From assembly GCF_001665295.1 (NCBI RefSeq), contig NZ_LZSE01000056.1, positions 62,001 to 126,000 on the forward strand: 64,000 nucleotides of DNA, in the 5' to 3' direction. Each line of letters begins with the position of its first letter. Positions within the stretch are counted from its first letter, which is position 1. Source of the stretch: Mycobacterium sp. 1554424.7. GTDB taxonomy: Bacteria; Actinomycetota; Actinomycetes; Mycobacteriales; Mycobacteriaceae. The notes beneath the pieces are model-generated. The model saw only the letters and a list, made by a program, of their open reading frames with translations, searched no databases and had not been told where the DNA came from. Positions 42,042 to 52,064 of this stretch are shown here, piece after piece. A program made the translations under genes and the position numbers.

Positions 42042-42058
42042 GACTGTACGTGCGGTCA
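42042..42058. promoter_or_regulatory. Mce-type operator copy, upstream of the triple-Phd gene
   Basis: GACTGTACGTGCGGTC differs by one base from the site at 52421 in front of the mce operon. It lies 75 bp upstream of the 41967 start. Confidence 0.55.
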
Positions 42059-42188
42059 GTGTCAATCACCCGTCGCGGCGCGGCGCGAGAGCCCGGGGAG
42101 GGCGCGACGCCCGGCCGTCAGGATACACGCGCGAGGCCTAAATCATTTGTAAGGCAGCGTAATTCGCCGAAGATCCGGCCGATCCCGG

Positions 42189-43739
42189 TCAGCGGGGCGG
42201 AGCCAGCATGTCCTTCCATCCGTCGTCCCCGGTTTTGGCCGAATTTTCGACCGCGTACCTGACGCCGTCGGGTCCGACGAGTTCGCCGCTCTGCGGGCTG
42301 TAAACGGCCGCGGGCGGCCCGCCCGGCGTGTAGACGCAGGGGTTCGGTTGCTGCCCATTGCACTGGACTGTTCCCGTGCCCGGCCGCTGCAACGGATCAC
42401 TGACGGGGGGCGGCGTCCCCGGTACCCGGTCGGACGGCGCCGGGTTCATGCCGTTGTTGACCGACGGCGCGGGTATCGCCTGCCCGGGCTTGACCGGCTG
42501 GTCGCAGCGCGCGGCGGGTGCGGGACAGGTCAGGATCTGGTTCGGGTCCCCGTACCACGGGTTGGTGCCCGCCGGCACATAGGGTTTGGAGTCGCGGCAC
42601 TCCCGCGGTGTCGCGGCGCGCTTACCCGGAACGTCGACACAAGGAAGGTTGCGCGCCCCGCGCACGGCGTTGGCCGGGGCATCCTGCGGGATCTTGCAAT
42701 AGGTTCCCGACGGCATGGGCGCCAGGCTGGTATCGGCCGGCGAGCGCCATTGCGGTGCGGGCAGGAATCCGGTCAGACACGGCGGGGGCTGGTTGATCGT
42801 CAGCGATGTGCCGAGCGACGCATAGCCCGGGAACGGCGTCGTCACCGTCTGGCCTTCCGAGGCGCCCTGCGGGTAGGAGACCAGCAATTGCTCGACGCCC
42901 TTGTGGTAGCGCTTGAGCATGTCCAGCACGATCTCGAGGTTCGCCAGCGTCTGCGGCAGCGATTCGCGTACGTCACCGAACACCGCGTTGACCTGATCGG
43001 CCGTCGGCGCGCCCTGCGTCAGGATGCTTTGCACGTGCGGGTCGTTTTCCGCGCTCTGCGCGGCCAGGATGTCCAGGTTGTGCGACCAGCGCTCGATCGA
43101 GTCACCCGAGTTGACCTGGCTGTCGATGATCGGTCCGGAGTTCTGGATGATGTCGTTGACGTCGGCGATGTTGGTCTTGAAATCCCCGGCGATCGCCTGC
43201 GTCGCGTCGACCAGTCGTTGCAGCGCGGGCCCCAATCCGCCTACGGCGTGGGCGGTTTCGTCGAGCAACGAGGAGATCTTCTCCTTGGGCAGCGCCGCCA
43301 GCCCGCGGTTCGCCGCGTCCAGCGCCGGCCCGATGTCGGTGGGTATGGCGCCCTTGGTGACGGTCTGTCCCGGCTGGAAGTACTTGCCCGGGTTGCCGAG
43401 CGACACCAGGTCGATGTACTGCTCACCGACCGCCGACACCGAATGGACGTTCGCCGTCGCGTCGATCGGGATCTTGAAGCGGTTGGCGATGCTCATGGTC
43501 ACCCGCGCGCCCGACGCGGTCGGCTCGACGCCCGTGACCCTGCCGATGGTTTCGCCGCGATAGGCCACGTTGGCCGTCTGGTACAGACCGCCCGACGCCG
43601 GCAGGTCCGCGTGCAGCGTGTACTGGCCGATCCCCGCCGCGGTGGGAATTTGCAGGTAGTACCCGCCCAGCACGACCGCGGTGACGAGGCTCAAGATGGC
43701 GAACAGGATCAGCTGACGCTTGATGAAGGGGGTCAGCAT
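42189..43739 (-). CDS. mceF: MCE family protein MceF
   Basis: Last gene of the mce operon; 516 residues. An N-terminal anchor (LILFAILSLVTAVVLGGYYL) is followed by the MCE/MlaD domain (about 35-115) with LYQTANVAYRGETIGRVTGV. A long helical region and a Pro/Gly-rich, Cys-containing tail follow. Mce proteins form a hollow hexamer that carries lipids across the cell envelope. The ATG overlaps the mceE stop by 7 bp. No Mce-associated genes follow on this strand. Confidence 0.92.
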   Translation of the reverse strand: MLTPFIKRQLILFAILSLVTAVVLGGYYLQIPTAAGIGQYTLHADLPASGGLYQTANVAYRGETIGRVTGVEPTASGARVTMSIANRFKIPIDATANVHSVSAVGEQYIDLVSLGNPGKYFQPGQTVTKGAIPTDIGPALDAANRGLAALPKEKISSLLDETAHAVGGLGPALQRLVDATQAIAGDFKTNIADVNDIIQNSGPIIDSQVNSGDSIERWSHNLDILAAQSAENDPHVQSILTQGAPTADQVNAVFGDVRESLPQTLANLEIVLDMLKRYHKGVEQLLVSYPQGASEGQTVTTPFPGYASLGTSLTINQPPPCLTGFLPAPQWRSPADTSLAPMPSGTYCKIPQDAPANAVRGARNLPCVDVPGKRAATPRECRDSKPYVPAGTNPWYGDPNQILTCPAPAARCDQPVKPGQAIPAPSVNNGMNPAPSDRVPGTPPPVSDPLQRPGTGTVQCNGQQPNPCVYTPGGPPAAVYSPQSGELVGPDGVRYAVENSAKTGDDGWKDMLAPPR

Positions 43740-44911
43740 TGGCCTCTGTCCGCCCTTTCCACCAGCGGCCCGCCCGGGGCGTCGTTCGGGTTCGGCGTGT
43801 AGCGGACGTCGGGGATCATCGTCTCGGGGTCGCGGCCCCACGATTGCTCGAGCGCGCGCAGCGCGCCGGAGAATCCGGTCCCGGTCAGGATGGCGTTGTC
43901 GACGGAGCTCATGGTCAGGTCGAGCGTCAGCGACAGGTTGAAGTAGTCGCCGCGGAACGCCTTCGGCACGGCGTCGACGTCGAACGGCCGGACCAGGATC
44001 AGCTTGAGCGCGCGGATCAGATACGGCGCGGCGCGGCCGAGTTCCCGCAACGGGCACTGCAGCGCCAGCAGGTCCTCGTGCAGGTCGCCCCGGGACGCGG
44101 ACAGGTATTCGTCCGCGACCCGGCTGAGCCGGCCGGTCGCGTCGACCGCGTTGATCAAGAGGTTCTGTTTGTCGGCGAAATGCTTGAGCAGCGGCGGGAA
44201 TTCGGTGAGGACCCGATCGATGACGTCCGAGCGGGGGCCCACGTAGGCCAGCAGCCGGTTGGTGGAGTCGATGGCTCGGGTGATGTCATCGGTCTGCTCG
44301 TTGAGCCGGGCGGTGAACGTGTCCAGCTTGCCCAGGAAGGCGTGGATCTGGTCGGCCCGCCCGTGCACGATGTTGTAGACCTCGTTCTGCAGCGTTTCCA
44401 GGTTCGGGATGCCGCCGCCGCGCAAGATCATCGCGAGGCTGGCCAGCGTCTGCTCGGTCGTGGGATACGCCGACGCGTTCTGCAGTGGGATGGTGTCGCC
44501 CGGCTTCAGCGGCTCCGGCGACGGGTTGGGCGGCGCGGCCAGCTCGATGTGCTGGGAGCCCAACAGGCTGGTCTGCCCGATCTTCGCGGTCGCGTTCTTG
44601 GGTAGCTGCACGCTCTTGTCGACGCGCAGGGTCAGCGTGGCCACCCAGTTCTTCAGGGCGATCGCGCGGACCGTGCCGACGAAGACGTCGGCCACCCGCA
44701 CCCGGCTGTTGTCGTTGAGGGCCAGCGTGTCGGGCATCTGCACGTAGATGACGTAGGAGCCGGGTCCACTGCCCGGGCCGCCGGGCATCGGCACGTTCGC
44801 GATGCCGTGCCACTTAGCGCACGACGTCAGCGCCGCGCCGGCGACCAGCAGGGCCATCGCCTGCCGCGCCCGGTACCGGACCCGTATGCCGAAGGCGCGC
44901 AACGTATTCAC
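43733..44911 (-). CDS. mceE: MCE family lipoprotein MceE
   Basis: A 392-residue protein from a GTG at 44911 overlapping the mceD stop (GTGA). The signal peptide ends in lipobox LTSC (C31), as in the lipoprotein (LprK-type) member of every mce operon. The MCE domain (VIYVQMPDTLALNDNSRVRVADVFVGTVRAI) is followed by a helical region. It is predicted to be lipid-anchored in the outer face of the cytoplasmic membrane and to join the hetero-hexamer. Confidence 0.92.
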   Translation of the reverse strand: MNTLRAFGIRVRYRARQAMALLVAGAALTSCAKWHGIANVPMPGGPGSGPGSYVIYVQMPDTLALNDNSRVRVADVFVGTVRAIALKNWVATLTLRVDKSVQLPKNATAKIGQTSLLGSQHIELAAPPNPSPEPLKPGDTIPLQNASAYPTTEQTLASLAMILRGGGIPNLETLQNEVYNIVHGRADQIHAFLGKLDTFTARLNEQTDDITRAIDSTNRLLAYVGPRSDVIDRVLTEFPPLLKHFADKQNLLINAVDATGRLSRVADEYLSASRGDLHEDLLALQCPLRELGRAAPYLIRALKLILVRPFDVDAVPKAFRGDYFNLSLTLDLTMSSVDNAILTGTGFSGALRALEQSWGRDPETMIPDVRYTPNPNDAPGGPLVERADRGQC

Positions 44912-46476
44912 GATCCCAGTCCTGCCGATGCCGCCGCCTCGGCGGGCGGGGGTGTCGGGGCGACCGGTCCGGGGATCACACCCGGCCCGGGTGGCGGCGG
45001 TGGGATCGGCACCTGCGGGGCGCGCACGCCGATGGGTGGCAGCACCGGGTACTCGTCGTACGCGTTGGGCGGTCCCGGTGGCGTCTGCAGCCCCGACTGC
45101 GGGGGCGCGATGTCCGGGCCGCCCATCAGTTCGGCCAGCGACTCGGGGGTCAGCAGGCCGGCGGTGATCGGACCCACCTGCTGCCCCTGCATGCCGGGGG
45201 CGACGACCCAGCCGGGCTGGGTGTTGCGGTGCGACAACGGGGTATCGGGGACCCAGATCCCAGGCACGGTCGTGTCCTTGTACCCGTTCGGCGGCTGCAG
45301 CCGGGGCTCCGAGTAGGCGACCTCCTTGGGCAGCGTCTCGGCGGTGGAAAACAGGTTCAGCCCGAAGGGCAGGTAGTTGAACTTGATCGCGTCGAGGACC
45401 GGCGCCAGGTATTGCGCGCACAGTTCGGCGGAATCCTGGTAGCCGAGCCGGCTGCCCGCCTGAATCATGCTGCAGACGAACTGCATTGGATTCGCGAAGT
45501 TCGGGATCGCCGGGATGGACATGACCGCGCCGTGCGTCGGGTGATAGATCTGGCTGAGGTTCGTCTCCAGCGTCGGCAGCACGTGCAGGGCGGTCTCCAA
45601 ACCGTTCAGCGGATCGGGCTGGACCAGCGTGTTGGTCAGGGTGGCGAGGTTGTTGACATCGGTGGCCAGCACGCCGCGGTTCTTGTCCAGGAACGGGCGC
45701 AGCGTGCCGAGCAGGGAATCGAATTGCTGTATCGCAGTGGATAGCTCACGATCGGACCCGGTGAGCTTGTCGGTGAACTGGGCCAGGTTCTGGTTCAGCG
45801 CGACGAACTGCTGGTCGTCTTTGTGCAGGGCGTTGACGAACTGCGCCAGGCTGCGCACCACGGCGAAGAAGTCGCCGCGGCCCTCGTTGAGCGCGGTCAA
45901 CGCCCGCGACAGGCTGTTCAGCGTGGCGTTGATCTGCTTGCCCTTGCCGGCCAGCCCGTCGGCGAACGACTCGATGGCATCACCGAACGGGCCCTTCGGC
46001 TGCTCGGGTGTCGGGCCCAACTTGTTGATGACGTTGGCGACGCTCTGGCTCAATTGGTCCCACTCCGTCGGGACCTGCGTGCGTTCGATGGGGATGACGG
46101 CGTTGTCGCCCATCACCGGGCCGCCTTTGTAAGGCGGCTCCAACTGAATGTTGCGCGACGCCACCAGGGTTGGGTTCACGATCACGGCGGACGCGTTGGC
46201 GGGCACCTTGTATTTGTTGTCGTAGTGAAACGTCACCCGCATCTTGTCGCCGGCCGGCTCGATCTTGTCGACCGAGCCGACGCGGACGCCCATGATCTGG
46301 ACCTTGTCCCCGGCGTAGAGCGCGTTCGCCTCCGGGAAGTACGCGACGACTCTGTTGGTGGTCAGCTTGTTGTACAGCTGCACACCGAGGTACCCCGCGA
46401 GCAGCGCCAGAGCCACGACCAGCACCCCGATGACCGGCCGGACGCGCAGGTTGCGAAAGGTGTTGACGGCACTCAA
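44908..46476 (-). CDS. mceD: MCE family protein MceD
   Basis: A 522-residue protein. The TTG start at 46476 overlaps the mceC stop (TTGA) and gives the expected N-terminus, SAVNTFRNLRVRPVIGVLVVALALLAGYLGV. The MCE domain (VVAYFPEANALYAGDKVQIMGVRVGSV) is followed by a helical stretch and a Pro-rich tail ending in PPPPPGPG repeats. The tail may span or contact the peptidoglycan. Confidence 0.92.
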   Translation of the reverse strand: MSAVNTFRNLRVRPVIGVLVVALALLAGYLGVQLYNKLTTNRVVAYFPEANALYAGDKVQIMGVRVGSVDKIEPAGDKMRVTFHYDNKYKVPANASAVIVNPTLVASRNIQLEPPYKGGPVMGDNAVIPIERTQVPTEWDQLSQSVANVINKLGPTPEQPKGPFGDAIESFADGLAGKGKQINATLNSLSRALTALNEGRGDFFAVVRSLAQFVNALHKDDQQFVALNQNLAQFTDKLTGSDRELSTAIQQFDSLLGTLRPFLDKNRGVLATDVNNLATLTNTLVQPDPLNGLETALHVLPTLETNLSQIYHPTHGAVMSIPAIPNFANPMQFVCSMIQAGSRLGYQDSAELCAQYLAPVLDAIKFNYLPFGLNLFSTAETLPKEVAYSEPRLQPPNGYKDTTVPGIWVPDTPLSHRNTQPGWVVAPGMQGQQVGPITAGLLTPESLAELMGGPDIAPPQSGLQTPPGPPNAYDEYPVLPPIGVRAPQVPIPPPPPGPGVIPGPVAPTPPPAEAAASAGLGS

Positions 46477-48032
46477 TTCTGGTTACCTCCGGTGACGCCG
46501 CTGCCTCCCGTGCCGCCGGGGTTGATGAACGGGGCCGGCAGCTGGTTTCCCGGTCCGGGAGGCGCGGGTGGCCCCGGTGGCAGGCCGGGCGCGAAGGTCG
46601 ACGGCGGCGGTGGCGGACCGGCAGGTTGCAGATTCTCGGTGCGCGCGCCCGGCGGCGCCTGGGTCGGCAGCGGCACCGGCGTGCCCGGCACGTCCGGGGG
46701 CGGCTCACCCGGACGCCCGGCGATCGCGACACCCGGCGTCGGGGGCAGGCCGTTCGGGTTGGGCGGCGAGCCCTGCACGTCGATCGGCGCCGGGAAGCTG
46801 CCGCCGAACGGGCCGACGTTTACGCCCGTGCACGGCAACGGGTTCCACGGCCGCGGCAGCGCGTCGGCCGGTGGGGTGTACGAGCACGCCGTGCCCGGCG
46901 GGACGGCCGGTCCCGGATGGTCCGGCGTGCCCTCCAGCACCGGAGGCGCCGGCGGCGGCGCCCCGTTGGGGAACCGGGTCCCGTTCGGGTCGGGCCAGCG
47001 GAACTCGGGCAGCCCGGCGCTGCGCCAGAAGTCCTCCGGGTCGATACCGCGCTTCTTGAAGGCGGCGTCGACGAACGGCTGCAAGATCCAGTACGGCAGC
47101 AGGTTGGACAGGACGATCTTGAAGTACGGTCCCGAGGCGACGGATTCACCCAGCGATGCGGCGAATTGGCTGACGTACGTGAGGGTTTGGGCCAGGTCGT
47201 CCTTGCGTGCCACCAGCACATCGGTGATGGCGTGCAACTGCTCCAGCACGGGGTTGAGGCTCGGGTTGTCGTTGATGAACCCCTGCACCTGGGTCGAGAA
47301 GGCGGAAACGTTTTGCAGCAGGGCGTCGATGGCGCGGCCGCGTTCGTTGAACGCGACCAGCAGCGTCTTGGCGTTGACCAGCAACCGGTCGATCTGCTCG
47401 CTGCGGTCACCGAGCACGCCGGCCACCTGGTGGGCCTGGGCGAGCAGGTGCTTGATCTGTTCGTCGCGCCTGCCGATGGTGTCGGAGAACTTGGTCAAAC
47501 CGTCGAGCGTGGCGCTCAGGTGTGGGTAGGTCTGGTCGATGGTCTGCGTCAAGACGTTCAGCGAGCGCTTGACGGTGTCGATGTCCCAGCCGGCGGCGGC
47601 CCTGGTGATGTCGAAATTCGCGTCGTAGAGCTGATAGGGGGTGGTGCTTTGGCTCAGCGGCAAGACGCTCCCCGGCCGCAATATCTGGTTTCCGCGCGGC
47701 TCGATCTCGAGAACCTTTTTACCCAGGATGGTGTCGGTCTTGATCGCGAGCCGGCTCTCGGTGCCGATGGTGTTCGCGCCGATGTTGAACTTGATCAGCA
47801 CGTGGTCGCCGTCGATGGCGAAGGACTCCACCTTGCCGACGTTCACGCCGGTGATGCGCACCTTGTCGCCCTTGTTCAGTTGGCCGGTGTCGGTGAACTG
47901 ACCGTAGAAGCTCGGACTGGCGAAGATCATCGGCACACTGGTGAAGCTTTGGCCGACGATGACGCCGAGAATCAACACCGTGATGCCCATGAGACCCACA
48001 CGGCTGCGGTTGAACTCGGTCAGCGTTCTCAT
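46473..48032 (-). CDS. mceC: MCE family protein MceC
   Basis: A 519-residue protein. The N-terminal span (GLMGITVLILGVIVGQSF) is followed by the MCE domain (YGQFTDTGQLNKGDKVRITGVNVGKVES) and a helical region to about residue 320. The tail of almost 170 residues is extremely Pro/Gly-rich. The ATG overlaps the mceB stop by 4 bp. A longer upstream frame exists inside mceB and is not used. Confidence 0.92.
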   Translation of the reverse strand: MRTLTEFNRSRVGLMGITVLILGVIVGQSFTSVPMIFASPSFYGQFTDTGQLNKGDKVRITGVNVGKVESFAIDGDHVLIKFNIGANTIGTESRLAIKTDTILGKKVLEIEPRGNQILRPGSVLPLSQSTTPYQLYDANFDITRAAAGWDIDTVKRSLNVLTQTIDQTYPHLSATLDGLTKFSDTIGRRDEQIKHLLAQAHQVAGVLGDRSEQIDRLLVNAKTLLVAFNERGRAIDALLQNVSAFSTQVQGFINDNPSLNPVLEQLHAITDVLVARKDDLAQTLTYVSQFAASLGESVASGPYFKIVLSNLLPYWILQPFVDAAFKKRGIDPEDFWRSAGLPEFRWPDPNGTRFPNGAPPPAPPVLEGTPDHPGPAVPPGTACSYTPPADALPRPWNPLPCTGVNVGPFGGSFPAPIDVQGSPPNPNGLPPTPGVAIAGRPGEPPPDVPGTPVPLPTQAPPGARTENLQPAGPPPPPSTFAPGLPPGPPAPPGPGNQLPAPFINPGGTGGSGVTGGNQN

Positions 48033-49069
48033 TGCGGCGAGCACCTGCCGGTGGGCTGCTGCCAGATCCTGACGGTCCGGACCGGGCCGCCGGCCTGCAG
48101 CCCGTTCCACTTGATAGTCAGGTCGCAGAGGTAGAAGTTCACCCAGTCGCCGTACAGGCCGATGCTGCGTCCGATCAGGTTGAGCGCGGTCGGCGTCTTG
48201 TGGATCAGGTCGCTGAGCTGATCCCTCTGGTCGACGAGCGGCTGCTGGAGCGCCTGCAGGTAGTCGATCTCCTTGTGCAGCAGGGCGCGGTTGTCGGCCA
48301 GCAGGTTGGCCACGGTCCCGGCGGCGTTGCTGATGTTCGCGGTGCCGGCGGCCAGCGGGTCCGCGTGGTTCTCCAGCCCGGTGATCAACCGCTCGAAGTT
48401 GTCGACGGTCTGGTCGAACTCCTTGCGGTGCCGAACCGTGGTGTCCAGCACCACATTCAGGTTCTTGACCACCTCGCCGATCGCCTCGTCGCGTTCGGCG
48501 AGGTGTGAGGTCAGCTGCGCGGTCTGGTCGAGGATGTCGTTGATGGTGCCGCCCTGACCCTGGAACACGGTGATGATCGCCGACGCGATGGTGTTGACCT
48601 TTTCCGGATCCAGCGCCCGGAACAGGGGTTTGAAGCCCCCGATCAGGGCGTCGAGATCCAGCGCCGGTGAGGTTCGGGAGAGCGGGATGAATCCGCCCGG
48701 CGGCAGCACGCGGTCGGCGCCCGCCCCGTCGCCGCGTTTGAGTTCCAGGAAGCGGTTGGCGAACAGGTCGAGGTAGCGGATCTGGGCCGTCGTCGACTGG
48801 TAGAGCGGAATCGAGCGGTCGACGGCGAAGTCCACCTGCGCCTTTCGGCCGCCGTCGACCAGCCGCACCTTCTTGACCTTGCCGACCTCCACTCCCGAGG
48901 CGCGGACGAACTGGCCGTCCTTGAGGCCGCTGGCATTGCTGAACTCCGCGGTATAGCTGTTGGTGCGGGTGAAGCGCAGCTGGGCGAAAACGACCACGAT
49001 CGAGACGGTGATCAGCGACAGCACCAACGAGACGATGCCGAGCTTGATGGCGGAGCCGGTGATCTTCAT
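48029..49069 (-). CDS. mceB: MCE family protein MceB
   Basis: A 346-residue protein strikingly similar, from memory, to M. tuberculosis Mce1B and Mce2B: MKITGSAIKLGIVSLVL at the start, then EFSNASGLKDGQFVRASGVEVGKV, SRTSPALDLDALIGGFKPLFRAL, and the end GPVRTVRIWQQPTGRC. This places the operon nearer the mce1/mce2 types than mce4. The ATG overlaps the mceA stop by 4 bp. No Pro-rich tail is present. Confidence 0.93.
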   Translation of the reverse strand: MKITGSAIKLGIVSLVLSLITVSIVVVFAQLRFTRTNSYTAEFSNASGLKDGQFVRASGVEVGKVKKVRLVDGGRKAQVDFAVDRSIPLYQSTTAQIRYLDLFANRFLELKRGDGAGADRVLPPGGFIPLSRTSPALDLDALIGGFKPLFRALDPEKVNTIASAIITVFQGQGGTINDILDQTAQLTSHLAERDEAIGEVVKNLNVVLDTTVRHRKEFDQTVDNFERLITGLENHADPLAAGTANISNAAGTVANLLADNRALLHKEIDYLQALQQPLVDQRDQLSDLIHKTPTALNLIGRSIGLYGDWVNFYLCDLTIKWNGLQAGGPVRTVRIWQQPTGRCSPQ

Positions 49070-50391
49070 GGGTTGATCGTGTTGTCCCCGACTTGGCGGC
49101 CCCACACGTACTCGATGGCGTACGGGGAGCCGGTGTCCAGGTGGTTGTACGGCGCGAGGCTGGCGCCGGTGTCGAGCACCAGCTCGGGTGCGGGCCACAG
49201 GTCATGGGTGATGGTCTGCCAGCAGCCCGGTGCGCCCCCGGGCCCGCCCCGGGCGTTGACCCGGGGCAGATTGTCCGGGAACACATAGGGATTCGGCGCC
49301 CCGCCCACCAGCCCGGCGAGTCCGAGCAGCCCCATGGTGGCCACGGTGCCCGCCAGTCCCGGGAGCGTCAGGATGCCGCCCAAGCCCGACGTCAGCTCGG
49401 TCATGGTCCTCAGCGCGTAGCCGTTGCCGCCGCCCGTCGTCGCGAAGGCCGCGGGTTCTTCGTCGTAGTAATTGCGGATGGTGCAGAAGAATTCGGGGCT
49501 GTAGGTGTCGAGCAGCTGGGCGGTGGGCACCAGATCCGCCACGCCGCGCTGGAAGTAGGGGCCGCCACGGGCGAAGATGTCTTCGCCGGTGTTGCCCAGC
49601 CCGGCCGCGGCGAGCAACGCGGCGTCCAGGTCGGCCTCCTGGCGGTGCAGCGTGCGCGCCGTGATCACCGCGTGGTTGAGCGAGTCCAACAGATCCGGCG
49701 CGGCGTTGGCATAGGTGTCGCCCAGGGCCGCCAACCGCGCAATGTCGTGGCGGATCTGGGGCATTTGCGGATTGATGTCGTCGAGGATGGCGTTGCCGTT
49801 GACGATCGGCTGCCCGAACTTGTCGCCGAGCCCGGTCAACGCCTGCGCGGCCGCGGCCAGCGTGAGGTTCACCTTGACCGGGTCCACCTTGTCAGCGATC
49901 GAGGTGATCGTCCCGAACAGCGTGTTGAACTCCGTCGTCACCGACCGCGCCTCGATCACCTGTCGCGTGGTAACGCGTTGCGGCGACGGGTCTTTCGGAG
50001 AGGTCAACGACACATATTTGTTGCCGAACACCGTGGTCGCCTTGATATTGGCCTCCACGTTGGCCGGAATCAGGTCGATGTACTTGGGGTCGACGTCCAA
50101 GACGAACTTGGCCGCCGGCACGCCATCACGCTGGATTTGCGAAATGCTGGCCACCCGGCCGATTTCCACCCCGTTGTAGGTGACCTTCGAATTCGGATCC
50201 ATCACCAAACCGGACCGGGGCGCCACCATCGTCAGGGGTGTCTTCGGCGTGAGCCGGCCCCGGAACTGCAGCCACACGAACGACAACACCACCGCGGCGA
50301 CCACAAGGAACACCGCGGCCGTCGTCTTGTACGGCGGGATCCGTGGCGGGTGGTCTTTGATTTGCGGGGCCGTGGCTCTCGGGGTTGTCAT
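49066..50391 (-). CDS. mceA: MCE family protein MceA
   Basis: A 441-residue protein. The N-terminal span (YKTTAAVFLVVAAVVLSFVWLQF) is followed by the MCE domain (APRSGLVMDPNSKVTYNGVEIGRVASI) and helices with KVNLTLAAAAQALTGLGDKFG, a segment typical of MceA proteins. The C-terminal 100 residues contain the usual GGNGYALRTMTELTSGLGGILTLPGLAGT. It is 6 bp after yrbEB. The subtype (mce1 to mce8) cannot be set from reading alone. Confidence 0.92.
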   Translation of the reverse strand: MTTPRATAPQIKDHPPRIPPYKTTAAVFLVVAAVVLSFVWLQFRGRLTPKTPLTMVAPRSGLVMDPNSKVTYNGVEIGRVASISQIQRDGVPAAKFVLDVDPKYIDLIPANVEANIKATTVFGNKYVSLTSPKDPSPQRVTTRQVIEARSVTTEFNTLFGTITSIADKVDPVKVNLTLAAAAQALTGLGDKFGQPIVNGNAILDDINPQMPQIRHDIARLAALGDTYANAAPDLLDSLNHAVITARTLHRQEADLDAALLAAAGLGNTGEDIFARGGPYFQRGVADLVPTAQLLDTYSPEFFCTIRNYYDEEPAAFATTGGGNGYALRTMTELTSGLGGILTLPGLAGTVATMGLLGLAGLVGGAPNPYVFPDNLPRVNARGGPGGAPGCWQTITHDLWPAPELVLDTGASLAPYNHLDTGSPYAIEYVWGRQVGDNTINP

Positions 50392-50397
50392 GGGCGG

Positions 50398-51270
50398 CTA
50401 CACCGTGAGGTTGAAGTTCGGGCTTTTGCCGTAGACCGCCATCGCGGTCAGCACGACGACGACGACGATCGTGATCAACGACAGCCGCATCGACCGGCCG
50501 ACGGCTTCGCCGACGCCGACCGGGCCTCCGCTGGCGGTGTAGCCGTAGTAGCAGTGGGTGGTCATCACGACCACGGCGACGAGGATCACCTCGGCGAACG
50601 ACCAGCCCACATCGTTGAGGCGCAGGAACGTGTGGAAGTAGTGGTTGTACGTGCCGGCGGACTGGCCGTAGAAAAAGACCGTCGTGACCTGCTGGGACAA
50701 GAAGGCCAGGGTGATCGCCAACCCGTAGAGCGGGATGATGACGACGAGACCCGCCACCACCCGGGTGGACGCCAGGAAGGCGACCGACCGGATGCTCATC
50801 ACCTCCAGCGCGTCGATCTCCTCGCTGATGCGCATGGCGCCCAGTTCCGCGGTGGCTCCGGCGCCGACCGTCGCGGCCAGCGCCTGACCGGCGGCCACGG
50901 GGGCCACGAACCGCACGTTGACCAGAGCGGCCAAGAACCCGGTGAACGCCTCGACACCGATGTTGCCCAGCGTCGCGTAGCCCTGGATGGCGACCAGCGA
51001 GCCGGCGGACAGGGTGATGAAGCCGACGATGGCGGCGGTGCCGCCGACCACGGCCATCGCCCCGGTGCCCATCCCCATCTGGGCGACCATCCGCAGCATC
51101 TCCTTGTGGTAGCGGCGCATGGCGAAGGGGATCTGCCCGACGGCGGTCAGCGCGAACCAGACCATCTGCCCGATCTCCACGAATGCCCGGACGGGGGCCT
51201 CCCCGTATCGACTGAGGCTGGCCCACGAGAAGCGGGCGGGCGCCGGGGAGGCGGCTGCGGTGACGGTCAT
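50398..51270 (-). CDS. yrbEB: MlaE/YrbE family permease, second copy
   Basis: A 290-residue polytopic permease of the ABC-type Mce transporter. The core motif GAGATAELGAMRISEEIDALEVM is the MlaE signature where the MceG/Mkl ATPase couples. It starts at the ATG at 51270, sharing one base with the yrbEA stop (TGATG). The N-terminal extension of 25 residues is typical of the YrbE-B subunit. Confidence 0.93.
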   Translation of the reverse strand: MTVTAAASPAPARFSWASLSRYGEAPVRAFVEIGQMVWFALTAVGQIPFAMRRYHKEMLRMVAQMGMGTGAMAVVGGTAAIVGFITLSAGSLVAIQGYATLGNIGVEAFTGFLAALVNVRFVAPVAAGQALAATVGAGATAELGAMRISEEIDALEVMSIRSVAFLASTRVVAGLVVIIPLYGLAITLAFLSQQVTTVFFYGQSAGTYNHYFHTFLRLNDVGWSFAEVILVAVVVMTTHCYYGYTASGGPVGVGEAVGRSMRLSLITIVVVVVLTAMAVYGKSPNFNLTV

Positions 51271-52064
51271 CAGCGCCCCGTTCCGAACCGGACACCGATG
51301 GTGGTGAGCGCCGCGTTGACGGCGAACAGGGCGATGAAGCACAGCACCACCGTCTCGTTGACGGCGGTCCCCAGGCCCTTGGATCCGCCTTTCACGATCA
51401 GCCCGCGGTAGCAGCCGACGAGGCCGGCGATCAGCCCGAACGTCGCGGCCTTGATGAACGCGATGGTCACCTCGGGCAGGCCGGTCAGCGCCGTCAGCGT
51501 GGAGAGGTAGGCGCCGCTCGAGACGTTCTGCAGGTAAACGCTGAACAGGTAGCCGCCCCCCAGGCCGACGGCGACCACGAGGCCGTTGAGCAGCACCGCG
51601 ACCATCGTCGAGGCGACGACGCGGGGGACCACCAGCCGGTGGATGGGGTCGATGCCGAGCACCTCGAGGGCGTCGATCTCCTCGCGGATGGTGCGCGCGC
51701 CGAGGTCGGCGCAGATGGCGGTGCCCCCGGCGCCGGCGACCACCAGCACGGTCACGATCGGGCCGAGCTGGGTGACCGCGCCGATCGCGGCGCCGGCACC
51801 GGAGACGTCGGCGGCGCCGATCTCGGCCAGCAGCAGGTTGAGCGTGAAGATGAGCAGCACGGTTTCCGGGATGGACACCGCGATGGTGGGCAGCAGCGAC
51901 ACCCGCATGAGGAACCAGCCGGTCCAGATGAACTCGCGCCACTCGAACGGCTGCCTGAGGGCTTTGCCGGTCAGCACGCACATCCGGAAGAACCCGCCGG
52001 CCACTTCGGTGCCCGGCCGGATCCGTTGGCCCACTTTGCCGGCGAACGATTGCGTGGTGGTCAT
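51270..52064 (-). CDS. yrbEA: MlaE/YrbE family permease, first copy
   Basis: First certain gene of the mce operon; 264 residues and about five or six spans. The signature GAGGTAICADLGARTIREEIDALEVLGIDP is followed by the conserved IKAATFGLIAGLVGCYRGL. With YrbEB it forms the inner-membrane part of the lipid importer, powered by an ATPase (MceG) encoded elsewhere. The ATG overlaps by 4 bp the stop of a doubtful upstream frame (52061-52402). Confidence 0.93.
   Translation of the reverse strand: MTTTQSFAGKVGQRIRPGTEVAGGFFRMCVLTGKALRQPFEWREFIWTGWFLMRVSLLPTIAVSIPETVLLIFTLNLLLAEIGAADVSGAGAAIGAVTQLGPIVTVLVVAGAGGTAICADLGARTIREEIDALEVLGIDPIHRLVVPRVVASTMVAVLLNGLVVAVGLGGGYLFSVYLQNVSSGAYLSTLTALTGLPEVTIAFIKAATFGLIAGLVGCYRGLIVKGGSKGLGTAVNETVVLCFIALFAVNAALTTIGVRFGTGR

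Noticed and set aside
49093-51411. 772-codon plus-strand frame opposite mceA and yrbEB
   Set aside because: His/Asp/Gln/Arg-rich text with no fold; the other strand carries clear MCE and MlaE domains.
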